This document shows positions 28,346-36,779 of a stretch of DNA of 64,000 nt, piece after piece (position 1 is the stretch's first letter; every line of letters begins with the position of its first letter). The stretch covers positions 1,133,314 through 1,197,313 of the forward strand of contig NZ_PZJV01000001.1 of the NCBI RefSeq assembly GCF_003206155.1, written 5' to 3'. Under the pieces are notes generated by a model. It saw nothing but the letters and a program-made list of their open reading frames with translations, did not search any database and had not been told where the DNA came from. The position numbers were made by a program, and so were the translations under genes. This DNA comes from Salinicola halophilus (GTDB lineage: Bacteria; Pseudomonadota; Gammaproteobacteria; Pseudomonadales; Halomonadaceae).

Positions 28346-28963
28346 ATGGACATCCTGCTCTACGCTTTCACCGTGATGTACACCCCAGGCCCGGTGAACC
28401 TGCTGGGAATGAACGCCGGACTGCGCGCGCCGCTTGCCAGCACCTGGGGCTTCTTCGCTGGCGTGGCGCTGGCGATCTTCTGCTGGTTCGTGGTGGTGGG
28501 GTTCGCCGGGCAGCTCTTCGTCGTCGAGCGGCTGATTCCGTCTATCGCGCTGGCCGGCAGCCTCTACATTCTCTATCTGGCATTCAAGGTCTACCGCGCC
28601 ACGCCGGAGATCGATGTCGCCGATGCCGCCAACGACGGCGCCGCCACGGCGCTGGGTTTTCGCGACGGTTTTCTCATGCAGCTGCTCAACCCCAAGAACT
28701 CGCTGCTGGTGATTCCCATCACCACGGTGATGTTTCCCGGGCGCGGCTACACCGGCCTTGCGATCGTCGCCGTCTCCGCGCTGATTGCCGCGGGCGGTGG
28801 CGGCGCGCCGGCGACGTACTTCCTGGCGGGCAAGGCGCTTGGCAAGCGCATCACGCAGCCTAGATACTTGCGCAACGCCAACCGGTCGATGGCACTGCTG
28901 CTGGTCGTGGTCGCCGGACTGCTGCTCTACGACTACGGACTCCCTCTCCTGCAGGCAAGGTGA
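28346..28963 (+). CDS. LysE/RhtB-family exporter
   Basis: 205-aa inner-membrane amino-acid or metabolite exporter with about six helices. The family start MDILLYAFTVMYTPGPVNLLGMNAGLR carries the conserved TPGPxxL motif, and FLMQLLNPKNSLLVIPI is the second signature. The reading frame is open far upstream, but the family begins at ATG 28346. The AraC-type gene follows after one base, so regulator and exporter are co-transcribed, a common layout when the regulator senses the exported solute. Confidence 0.9.
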   Translation: MDILLYAFTVMYTPGPVNLLGMNAGLRAPLASTWGFFAGVALAIFCWFVVVGFAGQLFVVERLIPSIALAGSLYILYLAFKVYRATPEIDVADAANDGAATALGFRDGFLMQLLNPKNSLLVIPITTVMFPGRGYTGLAIVAVSALIAAGGGGAPATYFLAGKALGKRITQPRYLRNANRSMALLLVVVAGLLLYDYGLPLLQAR

Positions 28964-28964
28964 C

Positions 28965-29771
28965 ATGACTTCCGCTACCGACTGGTGTGTCGTCGCTCCC
29001 GCCACCCGCATCGACCGGCTCGAGGCGCGCTTTCACGGCCACGCCTACAGCCCGCACCGCCACGACACCTTCGCCATCGGCATCACGCTCTCCGGGGTGC
29101 AGAGCTTTCACTATCGCCACGGCCACCGCAGCAGCCTGCCGGGTACGGTGATCGTGATCCACCCGGACGAACTCCACGACGGCCACGCCGGCGGCGACAC
29201 CGGTTTTCAGTACCGCATGCTCTACGTGTCGCCGGCGCTGATCCAGACCGCCCTCGACGGCCGCCCGCTGCCCTACGTGAGCGGCGGGCTGAGCCAGAAC
29301 GACGCGCTGCGCCGCGCCGTCTGCGGGCTACTCTGCTCGCTCGATGCGCCGCTCACCCCGCTCGAGGAGGAGAACGGCCTCATCGATCTTGCCGCCGCGC
29401 TGGACGCGAGCGGCGACGCCCGGCGCGAGCGATCCCGCGTCACTCCCGACCGTCTGGCCGCGGCGCGAGTCCGAGACTATCTGGAACACCACTATCGCCA
29501 CCCGGTGACGCTCGAGGATCTCGAACGCCTGGCCGGCCAGCCGCGCTGGACTCTGACGCGAGACTTTCGCGCCCTGTTCGGCACCAGCCCCTATCGCTAC
29601 CTGACCCTGCGCCGGCTGGACTTCGCCCGCCGCCTGATCACCGGCGGTAGCGGCCTGAGCGAGGCCGCGCTGACGGCGGGCTTCGCCGACCAGAGCCATC
29701 TGACCCGCGCCTTCAAGCAGGCGTTCGGCGTCACGCCCTCGCGGTGGCGGGCGCTACTGTCTCAGGGATGA
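28965..29771 (+). CDS. AraC-family transcriptional regulator
   Basis: 268 aa. N-terminal cupin sensor (about 15-120; HAYSPHRHDTFAIGITLSGVQSF and LPGTVIVIHPDELHDGHAG are typical) and a C-terminal double helix-turn-helix (about 165-265; VTLEDLERLAGQPRWTLTRDFRALFGTSPYRYL and GLSEAALTAGFADQSHLTRAF). The second helix carries the GFADQSHLTRAFK signature. It starts one base after the LysE-family gene and probably controls it. Effector unknown. Confidence 0.93.
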   Translation: MTSATDWCVVAPATRIDRLEARFHGHAYSPHRHDTFAIGITLSGVQSFHYRHGHRSSLPGTVIVIHPDELHDGHAGGDTGFQYRMLYVSPALIQTALDGRPLPYVSGGLSQNDALRRAVCGLLCSLDAPLTPLEEENGLIDLAAALDASGDARRERSRVTPDRLAAARVRDYLEHHYRHPVTLEDLERLAGQPRWTLTRDFRALFGTSPYRYLTLRRLDFARRLITGGSGLSEAALTAGFADQSHLTRAFKQAFGVTPSRWRALLSQG

Positions 29772-29868
29772 GGCGCGAAGTGCGCGAAATGGATCACGGC
29801 AGGCGGTAGGCACGCTAGAGGCGTCGCGGGTCGCGAACCGACATGACGACAATCCGAACGCTACGGAG

Positions 29869-29894
29869 CCGCCGGCGGCAGGCGCCGCCGGCGG
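29869..29894. terminator. GC-rich hairpin after the DUF2076 gene
   Basis: An 11-bp perfect stem (CCGCCGGCGGC / GCCGCCGGCGG) with AGGC loop lies between the convergent AraC and DUF2076 genes. It has no T-run on the minus strand. Confidence 0.45.
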
Positions 29895-29899
29895 AAAAC

Positions 29900-30478
29900 T
29901 CAGAGGAAGTCGTCGTCGCCGAAGTCGTCGAGACCGCCATCGGCTCCGGCGTCGAAGCCCTGTTGCTCATCGGATTGGAAGTCGGTGTCCTGCGCCGCCA
30001 TGTCCTCTTCCATGCCCGGCTCGCCGCCGCTGAACATGTCCATCAGCATGTTGCCGAGCAGTACGCCGCCGGCCACGCCCGCGGCCGTCTGCAGCGCCCC
30101 GCCGAGAAATCCGCCGCCGCGACCGGCGCGCATGGCGTTGCCGAAACCCGAGTTATCGGGCGGCGTGCGGCGGGCGCGCTCATCGACGCCACCGCGACTC
30201 TGATTGCCGCCGCCAAATAGCCCCGCGAGAAAACCGCCGCTGGACTGCGGCTGGGGGTTACGCTCCAGCTCCTCGACCCGCGCATTGAGCCGCTTGAGCG
30301 CCTCTTCCTGAATGATGATCGTCTGCGCCATGTAGTACGGCGAATGCGGCTGCGCCGCCACGCGCCGCTCGATCTCCTCGCTGGCCTGCGGGTCGCGCTC
30401 GCCGGTCTCCTGCTCGGCCTGCTCCAGCCGGTCGAACAGCCCATCGATCAGGCGCTTCTCTTCGTCGTTCATCGCCAT
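29900..30478 (-). CDS. DUF2076 protein
   Basis: 192 aa from the ATG at 30478 (AGAGG 8 bp upstream). The N-terminal third (MAMNDEEKRLIDGLFDRLEQAE, PYYMAQTIIIQEEALKRLNARVEELE) is the DUF2076 helical domain. It is followed by a Gly/Gln/Arg-rich linker with FLAGLFGGG, one hydrophobic stretch (GGALQTAAGVAGGVLLGNMLMDM, about 130-152) and a very acidic C-terminus ending DDFGDDDFL. The role is unknown; family members are described as possible periplasmic or membrane-associated proteins. Confidence 0.85.
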   Translation of the reverse strand: MAMNDEEKRLIDGLFDRLEQAEQETGERDPQASEEIERRVAAQPHSPYYMAQTIIIQEEALKRLNARVEELERNPQPQSSGGFLAGLFGGGNQSRGGVDERARRTPPDNSGFGNAMRAGRGGGFLGGALQTAAGVAGGVLLGNMLMDMFSGGEPGMEEDMAAQDTDFQSDEQQGFDAGADGGLDDFGDDDFL

Positions 30479-30573
30479 CGTCATCACCTCTCGAGTGAAT
30501 CCGCGCCGGCGGCACATCCGCCGGCTCATCGTGTGACCCGTCGCCGGGGGTTACGTTCCAGCGGCGAGCCCGC

Positions 30574-30612
30574 ACTTCACGGACGTGCTTCATGGAGCGA
30601 CTTCACGGACGT
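30574..30612. repeat. 13-bp tandem units upstream of phoA
   Basis: Three contiguous 13-bp units: ACTTCACGGACGT (30574-30586), a variant GCTTCATGGAGCG (30587-30599) and an exact ACTTCACGGACGT (30600-30612). They lie 140-180 bp before the phoA start. The period is not the 11 bp of Pho boxes and I see no clear PhoB site, so a regulatory role is open. Confidence 0.7.
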
Positions 30613-30751
30613 ACTCAGCGAATCTCGTGCATGGACTGAGTCGACGTGCTTCCCGGGCGTGCTGGATAGCCACACTTCATAGAGTAGTCATCTCGACAGC
30701 GCACCCTCAGGGCGTCGTCTGTCGAAAATCCCCCTCACGGAGTGCTAGACC

Positions 30752-32200
30752 ATGTCATCCGTTTCTCTACGCCTCGCCGTCGCTACCGCCACATTGATGC
30801 TCGCCGGCGCGGCCCTCGCCGATGCCCCGGCCGATACCGGCAACAGCGAGAGCGATTCCACCCTGCTGAACCGTCAGGCGCAGGGTGAGCTGAGCCAGCA
30901 CGGCGGCGCCCGCCGCCTGAACGGCAATCTCACCGAGTCACTGCGCGACGCTATCAGCGGCGGCACCGCCAAAAACGTGATCCTGCTGATCGGCGATGGC
31001 ATGGGAGACTCCGAGATCACCATCGCGCGCAATTACGCCCTCGGTGCCGGCGGTTTCTTCAAGGGCATCGATGCCCTGCCGCTCAACGGCCAGTACACCC
31101 ACTACTCACTGGATCAAGAGAGCGGCAAGCCCGACTACGTGACCGACTCGGCGGCATCCGGCAGTGCCTGGGCTACCGGCACCAAGACCTATAACGGCGC
31201 GATCAGCGTGGATATCGACGGCAACCCCCAGACCACGCTGCTGGAACTGGCCAAGCGCGCCGGCAAGGCTACCGGCGACGTATCGACCGCCGAGATTCAG
31301 GACGCCACTCCCGCCGTGCTCTACTCCCACGTCACCGCGCGCAAATGCTACGGCCCCGTACGCACGCTGAAGGAGTGCCCGAGCAGCGCACTGGACAACG
31401 GCGGCGCCGGTTCGATCACCGAGCAGCTGCTCGATACCCGCCCCGACGTAACCCTCGGCGGCGGCGCCGAGACCTTCGATGAAGTGGCCAGCGCCGGCGA
31501 GTGGCAGGGCCAGACCCTGCGCCAACAGGCCGAGGCCCGCGGCTACCAGATGGTCAGCGACGGCGACGAGCTGAGTGCGGTCACTGCCGCCAATCAGGAG
31601 ACGCCGCTGCTGGGCCTTTTCGCCCCGGGCAACATGCCCGTGCGCTGGAACGGCCCGCAGGCCAGCTACCACGGCAACCTCGACGAGCCCGCTGTGAGCT
31701 GCGAGGTCAACGCCGAGCGGGATGACACCATCCCCACCCTCGAGGAGATGACCGCCACGGCCATCGACCTGCTCAAGGCGAACGATCAGGGCTTCTTCCT
31801 GCAGGTGGAAGGCGCCTCGATCGACAAGCAGGACCACGCCGCCAACCCCTGCGGCCAGATCGGCGAAACCGTGGATCTCGACGAAGCCGTACAGGCAGCC
31901 CTCGCCTTTGCGCGCGAAGACGGCAATACGCTGGTGGTCGTTACCGCCGACCACGCCCACTCCAGCCAGATCGTTTACCCGGATGCCGAAGCCCCCGGCC
32001 TGACCCAGGCGCTGACCACCGCGGATGACGCCGTCATGGCCGTTAGCTACGGCAACTCGGAACTTGACTCCCAGGGCCACACCGGCACGCAGCTGCGCAT
32101 CGCGGCTTTTGGCCCGCAGGCGGCCAACGTGACCGGCCTGACCGACCAGACCGATCTCTTCTTTACCCTGCGCGACGCCATGGGCCTTTCGGCAGAATAG
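30752..32200 (+). CDS. phoA: Alkaline phosphatase PhoA
   Basis: Periplasmic Zn/Mg phosphomonoesterase, 482 aa. Signal peptide 1-23 (cleavage after ALA). Nucleophile Ser133 in [15 protein letters not shown], and metal-site segments [29 protein letters not shown] and [13 protein letters not shown]. Long stretches agree with E. coli PhoA as I recall it ([50 protein letters not shown]), closer than most PhoA-type enzymes outside enterobacteria. Two disulfide pairs seem retained. A ribosome site GGAG precedes the ATG and a terminator follows. Confidence 0.97.
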   Translation: MSSVSLRLAVATATLMLAGAALADAPADTGNSESDSTLLNRQAQGELSQHGGARRLNGNLTESLRDAISGGTAKNVILLIGDGMGDSEITIARNYALGAGGFFKGIDALPLNGQYTHYSLDQESGKPDYVTDSAASGSAWATGTKTYNGAISVDIDGNPQTTLLELAKRAGKATGDVSTAEIQDATPAVLYSHVTARKCYGPVRTLKECPSSALDNGGAGSITEQLLDTRPDVTLGGGAETFDEVASAGEWQGQTLRQQAEARGYQMVSDGDELSAVTAANQETPLLGLFAPGNMPVRWNGPQASYHGNLDEPAVSCEVNAERDDTIPTLEEMTATAIDLLKANDQGFFLQVEGASIDKQDHAANPCGQIGETVDLDEAVQAALAFAREDGNTLVVVTADHAHSSQIVYPDAEAPGLTQALTTADDAVMAVSYGNSELDSQGHTGTQLRIAAFGPQAANVTGLTDQTDLFFTLRDAMGLSAE

Positions 32201-32211
32201 CGCGCCATCTC

Positions 32212-32238
32212 GGCCAGCCGCCGCCCCGGCGGCTGGCC
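32212..32238 (+). terminator. Terminator after phoA
   Basis: 11-bp perfect stem GGCCAGCCGCC / GGCGGCTGGCC with GCCCC loop, followed by a pyrimidine-rich CTCGTCTCGTTTC, 12 bp past the stop. Confidence 0.8.
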
Positions 32239-32415
32239 CTCGTCTCGTTTCGCCTGCCGACTCGCTTCCCGCCCCGCTTTCTATCGACCTCACCCTACCT
32301 TCGGCCCCGTTCGCCACCCGGCGTTTTGGGCTAGGCTGGGGAGACTGCGCAGCGCGTTGGTCGAAGACAGCTCCTCGTTCAAGTGCTTACCCATCTCTCG
32401 TTTTCAGGAGCGTCC

Positions 32416-33699
32416 ATGCGCGCGATCTCGAGCACGGCATTCGCCGCCTTCGGCGCAGGACTCGTGGCCATCAGCTACGGGCTTGCGCGATTCGCCTTCG
32501 GGCTTTTCGTTCCGCAGATTCGCGATGCCCTCGCGCTCTCGCCCTCTCTGATCGGGATCATCGGCGCACTGCCGCTCATCAGTTTTCTACTCGCCACCCT
32601 GGCCGCACCCACGGTCGCCAACCGTCTCGGCGCGCGCTACGCGGCGGTGCTCTCGGGGGCGTTCGGCGTCGCCGGTCTGGCGCTCATCAGCCAGGCCACC
32701 AGTGCCCTGATGCTGGGAACGGGCGTCTTCGCCTGCGGCATCTGCACCGGCCTGATGATGCCAGCGCTCACCACCGGCATGCAGGCGATGGTCAAACGCG
32801 CGCTGCACGCCCGCGTCAGCTCGGTCATGAACGCCGGGACCAGTGTCGGGATCATGGTGGCCGTGCCCACGGTGCTGTTCATGGCCGATGCCTGGCGGGT
32901 GGCCTATCTCTCGTTCGCCGTCCTCGCGGTGGTCGGGGTGGCCGCCACCTGGGTGTTTCTGCCCTCCATCACGCCCTTCACGCCCGCCAACGCTGCCGCC
33001 CCGCCGCCCCTGCGCGAGCTGCCCTGGTCGCGGCTGACCCGACTGACGCTGTTTGCCTTTCTGATGGGCTTCGTCTCCTCCGCCTACTGGATCTTCGCGC
33101 CGGATCTGGCGATCACGCTGGGCGGTCTCTCCCCCGAGATGACCGGGTGGCTGTGGTTCGCCGTGGGGCTCGCCGGGCTGGGCGGTGCCGCCGCCGCGGA
33201 CCTGGCCGATCGCAACAACCCGCCTATCACCCAGGCGCTGATGCTGATGATGCTCGCCGCCAGTCTGGCGCTATTGGCGGCCAGCCCCGCCCAGCCGCTG
33301 CTGGCGACATTCTCCGCACTGCTGTTCGGCCTTGCCTACATGAGCCTGACGGGGCTCTACCTGATGACGGGCATTCGGCTGTTGCCGGGGCGTCTCGCCG
33401 TGGGGCCGGTACTGCCTTTCATGGCGGTGTCGCTCGGCCAGGCCACCGGCTCCCCGGTGATGGGCGCCCTGATCGACGCCGTCGACTACGCCGATGCCTT
33501 CTCGATCATGGCCGCGCTCGGCATTCTGGTGGCGATTCTCTCGCCCTTCTTCCCCGGCCATATTCATCAGGAGGCAGATGACGAGGCCGAGAACGAACCC
33601 GGCCTGCAAGCGGCCTACGACAGCCAGCTTCAGAACGAGGACGGCGAACCGCTGGAGGATATCGAGCAGACGACGGCGCAAGAGGCCCCCGCGCGTTAG
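32416..33699 (+). CDS. MFS transporter (YbfB/YjiJ-like)
   Basis: Twelve-helix major facilitator, 427 aa from ATG 32416 (AGGAG 6 bp upstream). The N-terminal SYGLARFAFGLFVPQIRDAL is the segment typical of YbfB/YjiJ-type MFS proteins of unknown substrate. A long acidic, Gln/Glu-rich cytoplasmic tail (after about 385; EADDEAENEPGLQAAY ... EEAPAR-type) is unusual for the family. No regulator lies beside it; it may export a metabolite or drug. Confidence 0.82.
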   Translation: MRAISSTAFAAFGAGLVAISYGLARFAFGLFVPQIRDALALSPSLIGIIGALPLISFLLATLAAPTVANRLGARYAAVLSGAFGVAGLALISQATSALMLGTGVFACGICTGLMMPALTTGMQAMVKRALHARVSSVMNAGTSVGIMVAVPTVLFMADAWRVAYLSFAVLAVVGVAATWVFLPSITPFTPANAAAPPPLRELPWSRLTRLTLFAFLMGFVSSAYWIFAPDLAITLGGLSPEMTGWLWFAVGLAGLGGAAAADLADRNNPPITQALMLMMLAASLALLAASPAQPLLATFSALLFGLAYMSLTGLYLMTGIRLLPGRLAVGPVLPFMAVSLGQATGSPVMGALIDAVDYADAFSIMAALGILVAILSPFFPGHIHQEADDEAENEPGLQAAYDSQLQNEDGEPLEDIEQTTAQEAPAR

Positions 33700-33810
33700 G
33701 CGCTGCCCGCAAAGTGCCTGCGCGCGATAGCGTCGACCCCACCAGCTTCAGCGGTGCGCGGTGGGGGCGTATCCTGCCCCGCCCTCTCAACGCGCCGGGA
33801 GCCAGCGCCC

Positions 33811-34359
33811 ATGAAGATCAACGTGGTCGGTACCAGCGGCACCGGCAAGACGACCGTCGCCTACCGCCTTGCCGAGGGGCTCGACCTCCCGGTGATTTCG
33901 ATGGACCGGCTGCAGTTCCGACCGAACTGGCAGATCGCCCCCAATGACGAATTCTTCGCCGACCTGCGCGCGGCGCTGGCGGCCACGCCGGGCTGGATTC
34001 TCGACGGCAACGACCACCGCACCCGCGAGATCAAATGGCGCGACGTCGACATGATCGTGTGGGTCGATACCGGCTTCTGGCGCACCCTACGTCAGGCGCT
34101 GGGCCGCGCCATCCAGCGCATTCGCACCGGGGAAGAGCTCTGGCCCGGCACCGGCAACCGCGAGAGCGTGCGGCGTACCTTTTTCAGCCGCGAGTCGGTG
34201 CTGCTCTGGACGCTGAAGACATGGCGAAGTCATCGCCGCCGCTACGAGCAGGTGATGCAGGACCCCCGCTACGCGCACATTCGGTTCGTGCGGTTGCGGA
34301 CGCGGGAGGATGTTGAGGTCTTGGTGGAAGAGGTGCGAGGCAGGACTGAAAAAACCTGA
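33811..34359 (+). CDS. P-loop kinase-like protein (adenylate kinase/FlaR-like)
   Basis: 182 aa. Walker A GTSGTGKT at 7-14 directly follows the first strand (MKINVVG), then ISMDRLQFRPNW and GWILDGNDHR, typical of small P-loop nucleoside/shikimate-kinase-like proteins often annotated as adenylate kinase or 'topology modulation protein'. The substrate is not predictable. ATG 33811 is chosen because the P-loop strand begins there. This is the last GC-rich gene before the AT-rich island; its end overlaps a minus-strand terminator. Confidence 0.78.
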   Translation: MKINVVGTSGTGKTTVAYRLAEGLDLPVISMDRLQFRPNWQIAPNDEFFADLRAALAATPGWILDGNDHRTREIKWRDVDMIVWVDTGFWRTLRQALGRAIQRIRTGEELWPGTGNRESVRRTFFSRESVLLWTLKTWRSHRRRYEQVMQDPRYAHIRFVRLRTREDVEVLVEEVRGRTEKT

Positions 34360-34373
34360 GCCTACGGACTCAG
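34349..34373 (-). terminator. Minus-strand terminator at the left edge of the cassette array
   Basis: On the minus strand CTGAG-TCCGTAGG-CTCAG is followed by G and then TTTTTT, so it can end transcription leaving the island leftward. It overlaps the stop region of the P-loop gene. Confidence 0.65.
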
Positions 34374-34516
34374 AGCGTTAAGGCACTATGGAAAACTCTA
34401 TTGATGCCATTCGGCATGTCAGGAGTGAAATTAGAGGCTCTCGTCCTCTCGCTTTACGTTAGCGCACCTCGAAGGCGGTTAGGACCATCAATGGATGTCT
34501 GAAGCGCTCACTCCAG

Positions 34517-34574
34517 AGCTAACGCCTCGCTAAACGGCGGCGCTTGCGACGTCCGATTTGAGCGATTTGTTAAC
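34517..34574 (-). repeat. attC site 1 (58 bp)
   Basis: Read on the minus strand it runs from GTTAACAAATCGCTCAAATC to GCGTTAGCT. The R'' box (TTAAC) and R' box (GTTAGC) pair. The inner arms CGCTCAAATCGG and CCGTTTAGCG pair with single unpaired bases, as the folded bottom strand of attC requires. It closely resembles well-known short attC sites. The 200-aa reading frame runs into it and stops inside (34530). Confidence 0.85.
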
Positions 34575-35132
34575 TCTGTTGCTTATACTACTAATCTCAG
34601 CAGCAACCTGCTCACTAGACGGACAATCAAATAAAATAAACCTACATTCATCTCTCTGAACTTCATCCAGCAGTCCAACTTTAAGCACTAGACTCAGGAA
34701 ATCAGGATCGTAAATAATGAGCGCGTAGAAATACAATAAAACAATATCGTATTTTGATATCTGTGAAAGCAGAAATTTTTTATATTTCAGCTTTCTTTTA
34801 GATCCCACGACGTGACACAAGATGAAGTCGAATTTTCTCAGATATACATTTATTTCTTCACTGTATTTATGCGCGGCATCCTGCCACGCGAGATCATAGT
34901 AATATTTCCTATGATCGAAATCGGTGCGATAGAAAGAAACACTGCCTGCATCCATCAAGGAATCTTTTACTTCAGGATACTCATTATCTATTCCACCGAG
35001 AACGCACTTCAGGTATTCCCACTTACTCTCAAACCCCTGCCTTTTATCCACCTCCTCCAAGAATTCATATTCTTCAATCTGACTTTCAGCTATTTTTATT
35101 CTTGAGTTTATCGAGTGAACAATTTTCCACAT
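34530..35132 (-). pseudogene. C-terminal half of a putative abortive-infection protein
   Basis: 200-codon frame. The segment YLRKFDFILCHVVGSKRKLK ... ISKYDIVLLYFYALI resembles, from memory, the C-terminal part of the putative phage abortive infection family (putAbiC type: a YFR..Y.il stretch, then a Y.....LS..E..LLFYN-like stretch). Its frame differs from the 131-codon frame ending 14 bp upstream, which carries an N-terminal half of the same type, so I read the pair as one gene broken by a frameshift. The last codons lie in attC site 1. It could instead be an independent gene starting at ATG 35132. AT-rich codon use. Confidence 0.55.
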
Positions 35133-35146
35133 ATTTGTTTGTGATA

Positions 35147-35542
35147 TTAGGCTTGGTTATTGCACAAAACCTTCCTCGCCATGTGAGTTGACTGCCTTTC
35201 TAGCTCCTCTTGGATCGCGAAAACAAAACTTTTTGCGAAGGATTTACCTTCAAAATCGTTATCAAATCCTCCTGTCCTCATAGGTGATTTTGAATTTAAA
35301 CTTTCGACAGACCTGTAGAAAACATCATCTTCGCTCTGCGTCACAAACTGGCTTCGAGTTACATATATAGAAAATGCGACAGCGAAAAAGGCTAGGGCAC
35401 CATATATACCACCAACATAAGAGCCAAATGCTGCCCAATCCGAAGCGTCATTGGACAACCGATACTGAAAATTAAAAAAATAAAGAACCAACGGCGCCAT
35501 AGCTATAGCAATCAACGTTATTATCAGGAACGATTTTTTCAC
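35147..35542 (-). pseudogene. N-terminal half of a putative abortive-infection protein (membrane part)
   Basis: 131-codon frame from GTG 35542. Two membrane helices (FLIITLIAIAMAPLVLYFF, 5-23; GSYVGGIYGALAFFAVAFSIY, about 40-60) are followed by RSQFVTQSEDDVFYRSVESLN, the layout of putAbiC-type proteins: a helical pair, then a Q..E..FF..L motif. The frame ends at TAA 35147; the C-terminal part continues in another frame at 35132. Whether the break is a true mutation, a sequencing error or a two-gene arrangement cannot be told here. Confidence 0.5.
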
Positions 35543-35599
35543 TTTATCGCAAGACCTTTATATTCTTGACACACCCGAATAACTCCATTGCCTAAAGAG

Positions 35600-35681
35600 A
35601 GTTAACGCCACAATAAAAGGCGAGCGTTAGCGAGTCCAGCCCACAGCTTTTCGTGGGCGATTTTTAATTGCTTTGTTATGT
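35600..35681 (-). repeat. attC site 2 (about 82 bp)
   Basis: Minus strand from ACATAACAAAGCAATTAAAA to TTTTATTGTGGCGTTAACT. Outer boxes ATAAC and GTTAAC pair, and the AAAGCAATTAAAA and TTTTATTGTGGC arms are largely complementary. A central CCCAC/GTGGG hairpin forms the variable terminal structure. It lies 37 bp after the DprA-like stop. Confidence 0.75.
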
Positions 35682-35717
35682 GAGAATCTACGCATCTCTA
35701 AGCTGGTTGCATCTTAA

Positions 35718-36779
35718 TTATTCAAATAAATTTAAGCTATTGGATGGAGAATTATTTGACTTAGGCGCTGGCACTTTACTGAGTACTTCAGCTAGCCATG
35801 CCTCTGATGTTTTCTGTAACTCAAGCGAATGAGCTCCATGAGCTAATAGTGCAATGTTACCACTAGCGTTAGATCGGCGATTTACAAACAATGGAACCCA
35901 GTTATTTTCATTGTTTTCTTTAGCGCCAGCCCAAGTACCGCCTTTACCTTCATCTGCCCTGACGACTAGGGCAGAGCTTGCAGTAGTATAAATGTACTTA
36001 TTACGAGCCATTGCATTACCGACACTGAAGCCTGCTTCAGGATAAAAACTTGAAATTAGAACCAGCTTTTCACTTTGAAGGTAATTGCGCCATTTACTTG
36101 CTGTGGCCGCCTTTAAAAGGCTATCTGCCATAATACCAATAGCTGTGCCACCCGCATTAAGTGAGGCCAGCATGGCCGTTTCATCTACACCTTGTGCTGC
36201 ACCGGATACGATATTGATATTCTCTTTCGCTGCTTGTATTGCGATGTTTTTAGTAAACTCTTCGTCAATCTCATCAATACCGCGCGAGCCGATAATGGCT
36301 AAGCCACCTTGCTGAAGTAATCCTTTATTACCTACACCAAAGAATACCGGCGGTGAAATATGCCGAAGCTGCTTTTTAAGTAGCTGTGGGTACTCGCTGT
36401 CTTGTCTGGTAATGACCCAAACACCTGCACGTTGCCATTTTTCTAGAGCTAACCCCATAGCAGCTTTACGACCTAATATCTCCGATAGGCGATCAGCCGT
36501 GATTTTACCTTTAGGATCTTTCCATTTAGACAGCACCTCATCAAATTGATGAAACAACGAACTAGGCGTGTAATTAAATTCATGTAGCCAGCGTGCAAAC
36601 CGGCCATACTCAATTGCCGTTAATGGCCGAGCCTCACCTTTTTTAGGTTTACTAAAAAAGGTTGATAGCAGTAAAACCGCTTGTGCATCTTCGTTATATA
36701 GGTTGTTTTGAGTATTCAATTCATCACTCTTTAATTTGATTTCGTTGACATAGCGGCCATAGGAAATACTGGGCCACAT
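35718..36779 (-). CDS. Divergent DprA-like protein paired with a RecQ-PRTase helicase
   Basis: 353 aa of the DprA/SLOG Rossmann superfamily. Recognisable parts are AIIGSRGID (161-169), INIVSGAAQGVDETAMLASL (188-207) and a modified nucleotide/DNA site FSVGNAMARNKYIYTTASSA where canonical DprA has FPxRNRxxxGLS, then VVRADEGKGGTWAGAKE, which is not DprA-like. The first 120 residues resemble a winged or helical N-terminal domain. A C-terminal DML1 domain is missing. The start is uncertain: ATG 36779 overlaps the helicase gene by 49 nt; TTG 36719, with AAAGAG upstream, is the alternative. Overlap with the helicase gene implies one functional unit. AT-rich. Confidence 0.85.
   Translation of the reverse strand: MWPSISYGRYVNEIKLKSDELNTQNNLYNEDAQAVLLLSTFFSKPKKGEARPLTAIEYGRFARWLHEFNYTPSSLFHQFDEVLSKWKDPKGKITADRLSEILGRKAAMGLALEKWQRAGVWVITRQDSEYPQLLKKQLRHISPPVFFGVGNKGLLQQGGLAIIGSRGIDEIDEEFTKNIAIQAAKENINIVSGAAQGVDETAMLASLNAGGTAIGIMADSLLKAATASKWRNYLQSEKLVLISSFYPEAGFSVGNAMARNKYIYTTASSALVVRADEGKGGTWAGAKENNENNWVPLFVNRRSNASGNIALLAHGAHSLELQKTSEAWLAEVLSKVPAPKSNNSPSNSLNLFE

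Noticed and set aside
34380-34516. Further cassette left of attC site 1
   Set aside because: Short GTTAG/CTAAC words occur around 34459-34481 but in inverted orientation without paired arms, and no gene fits.
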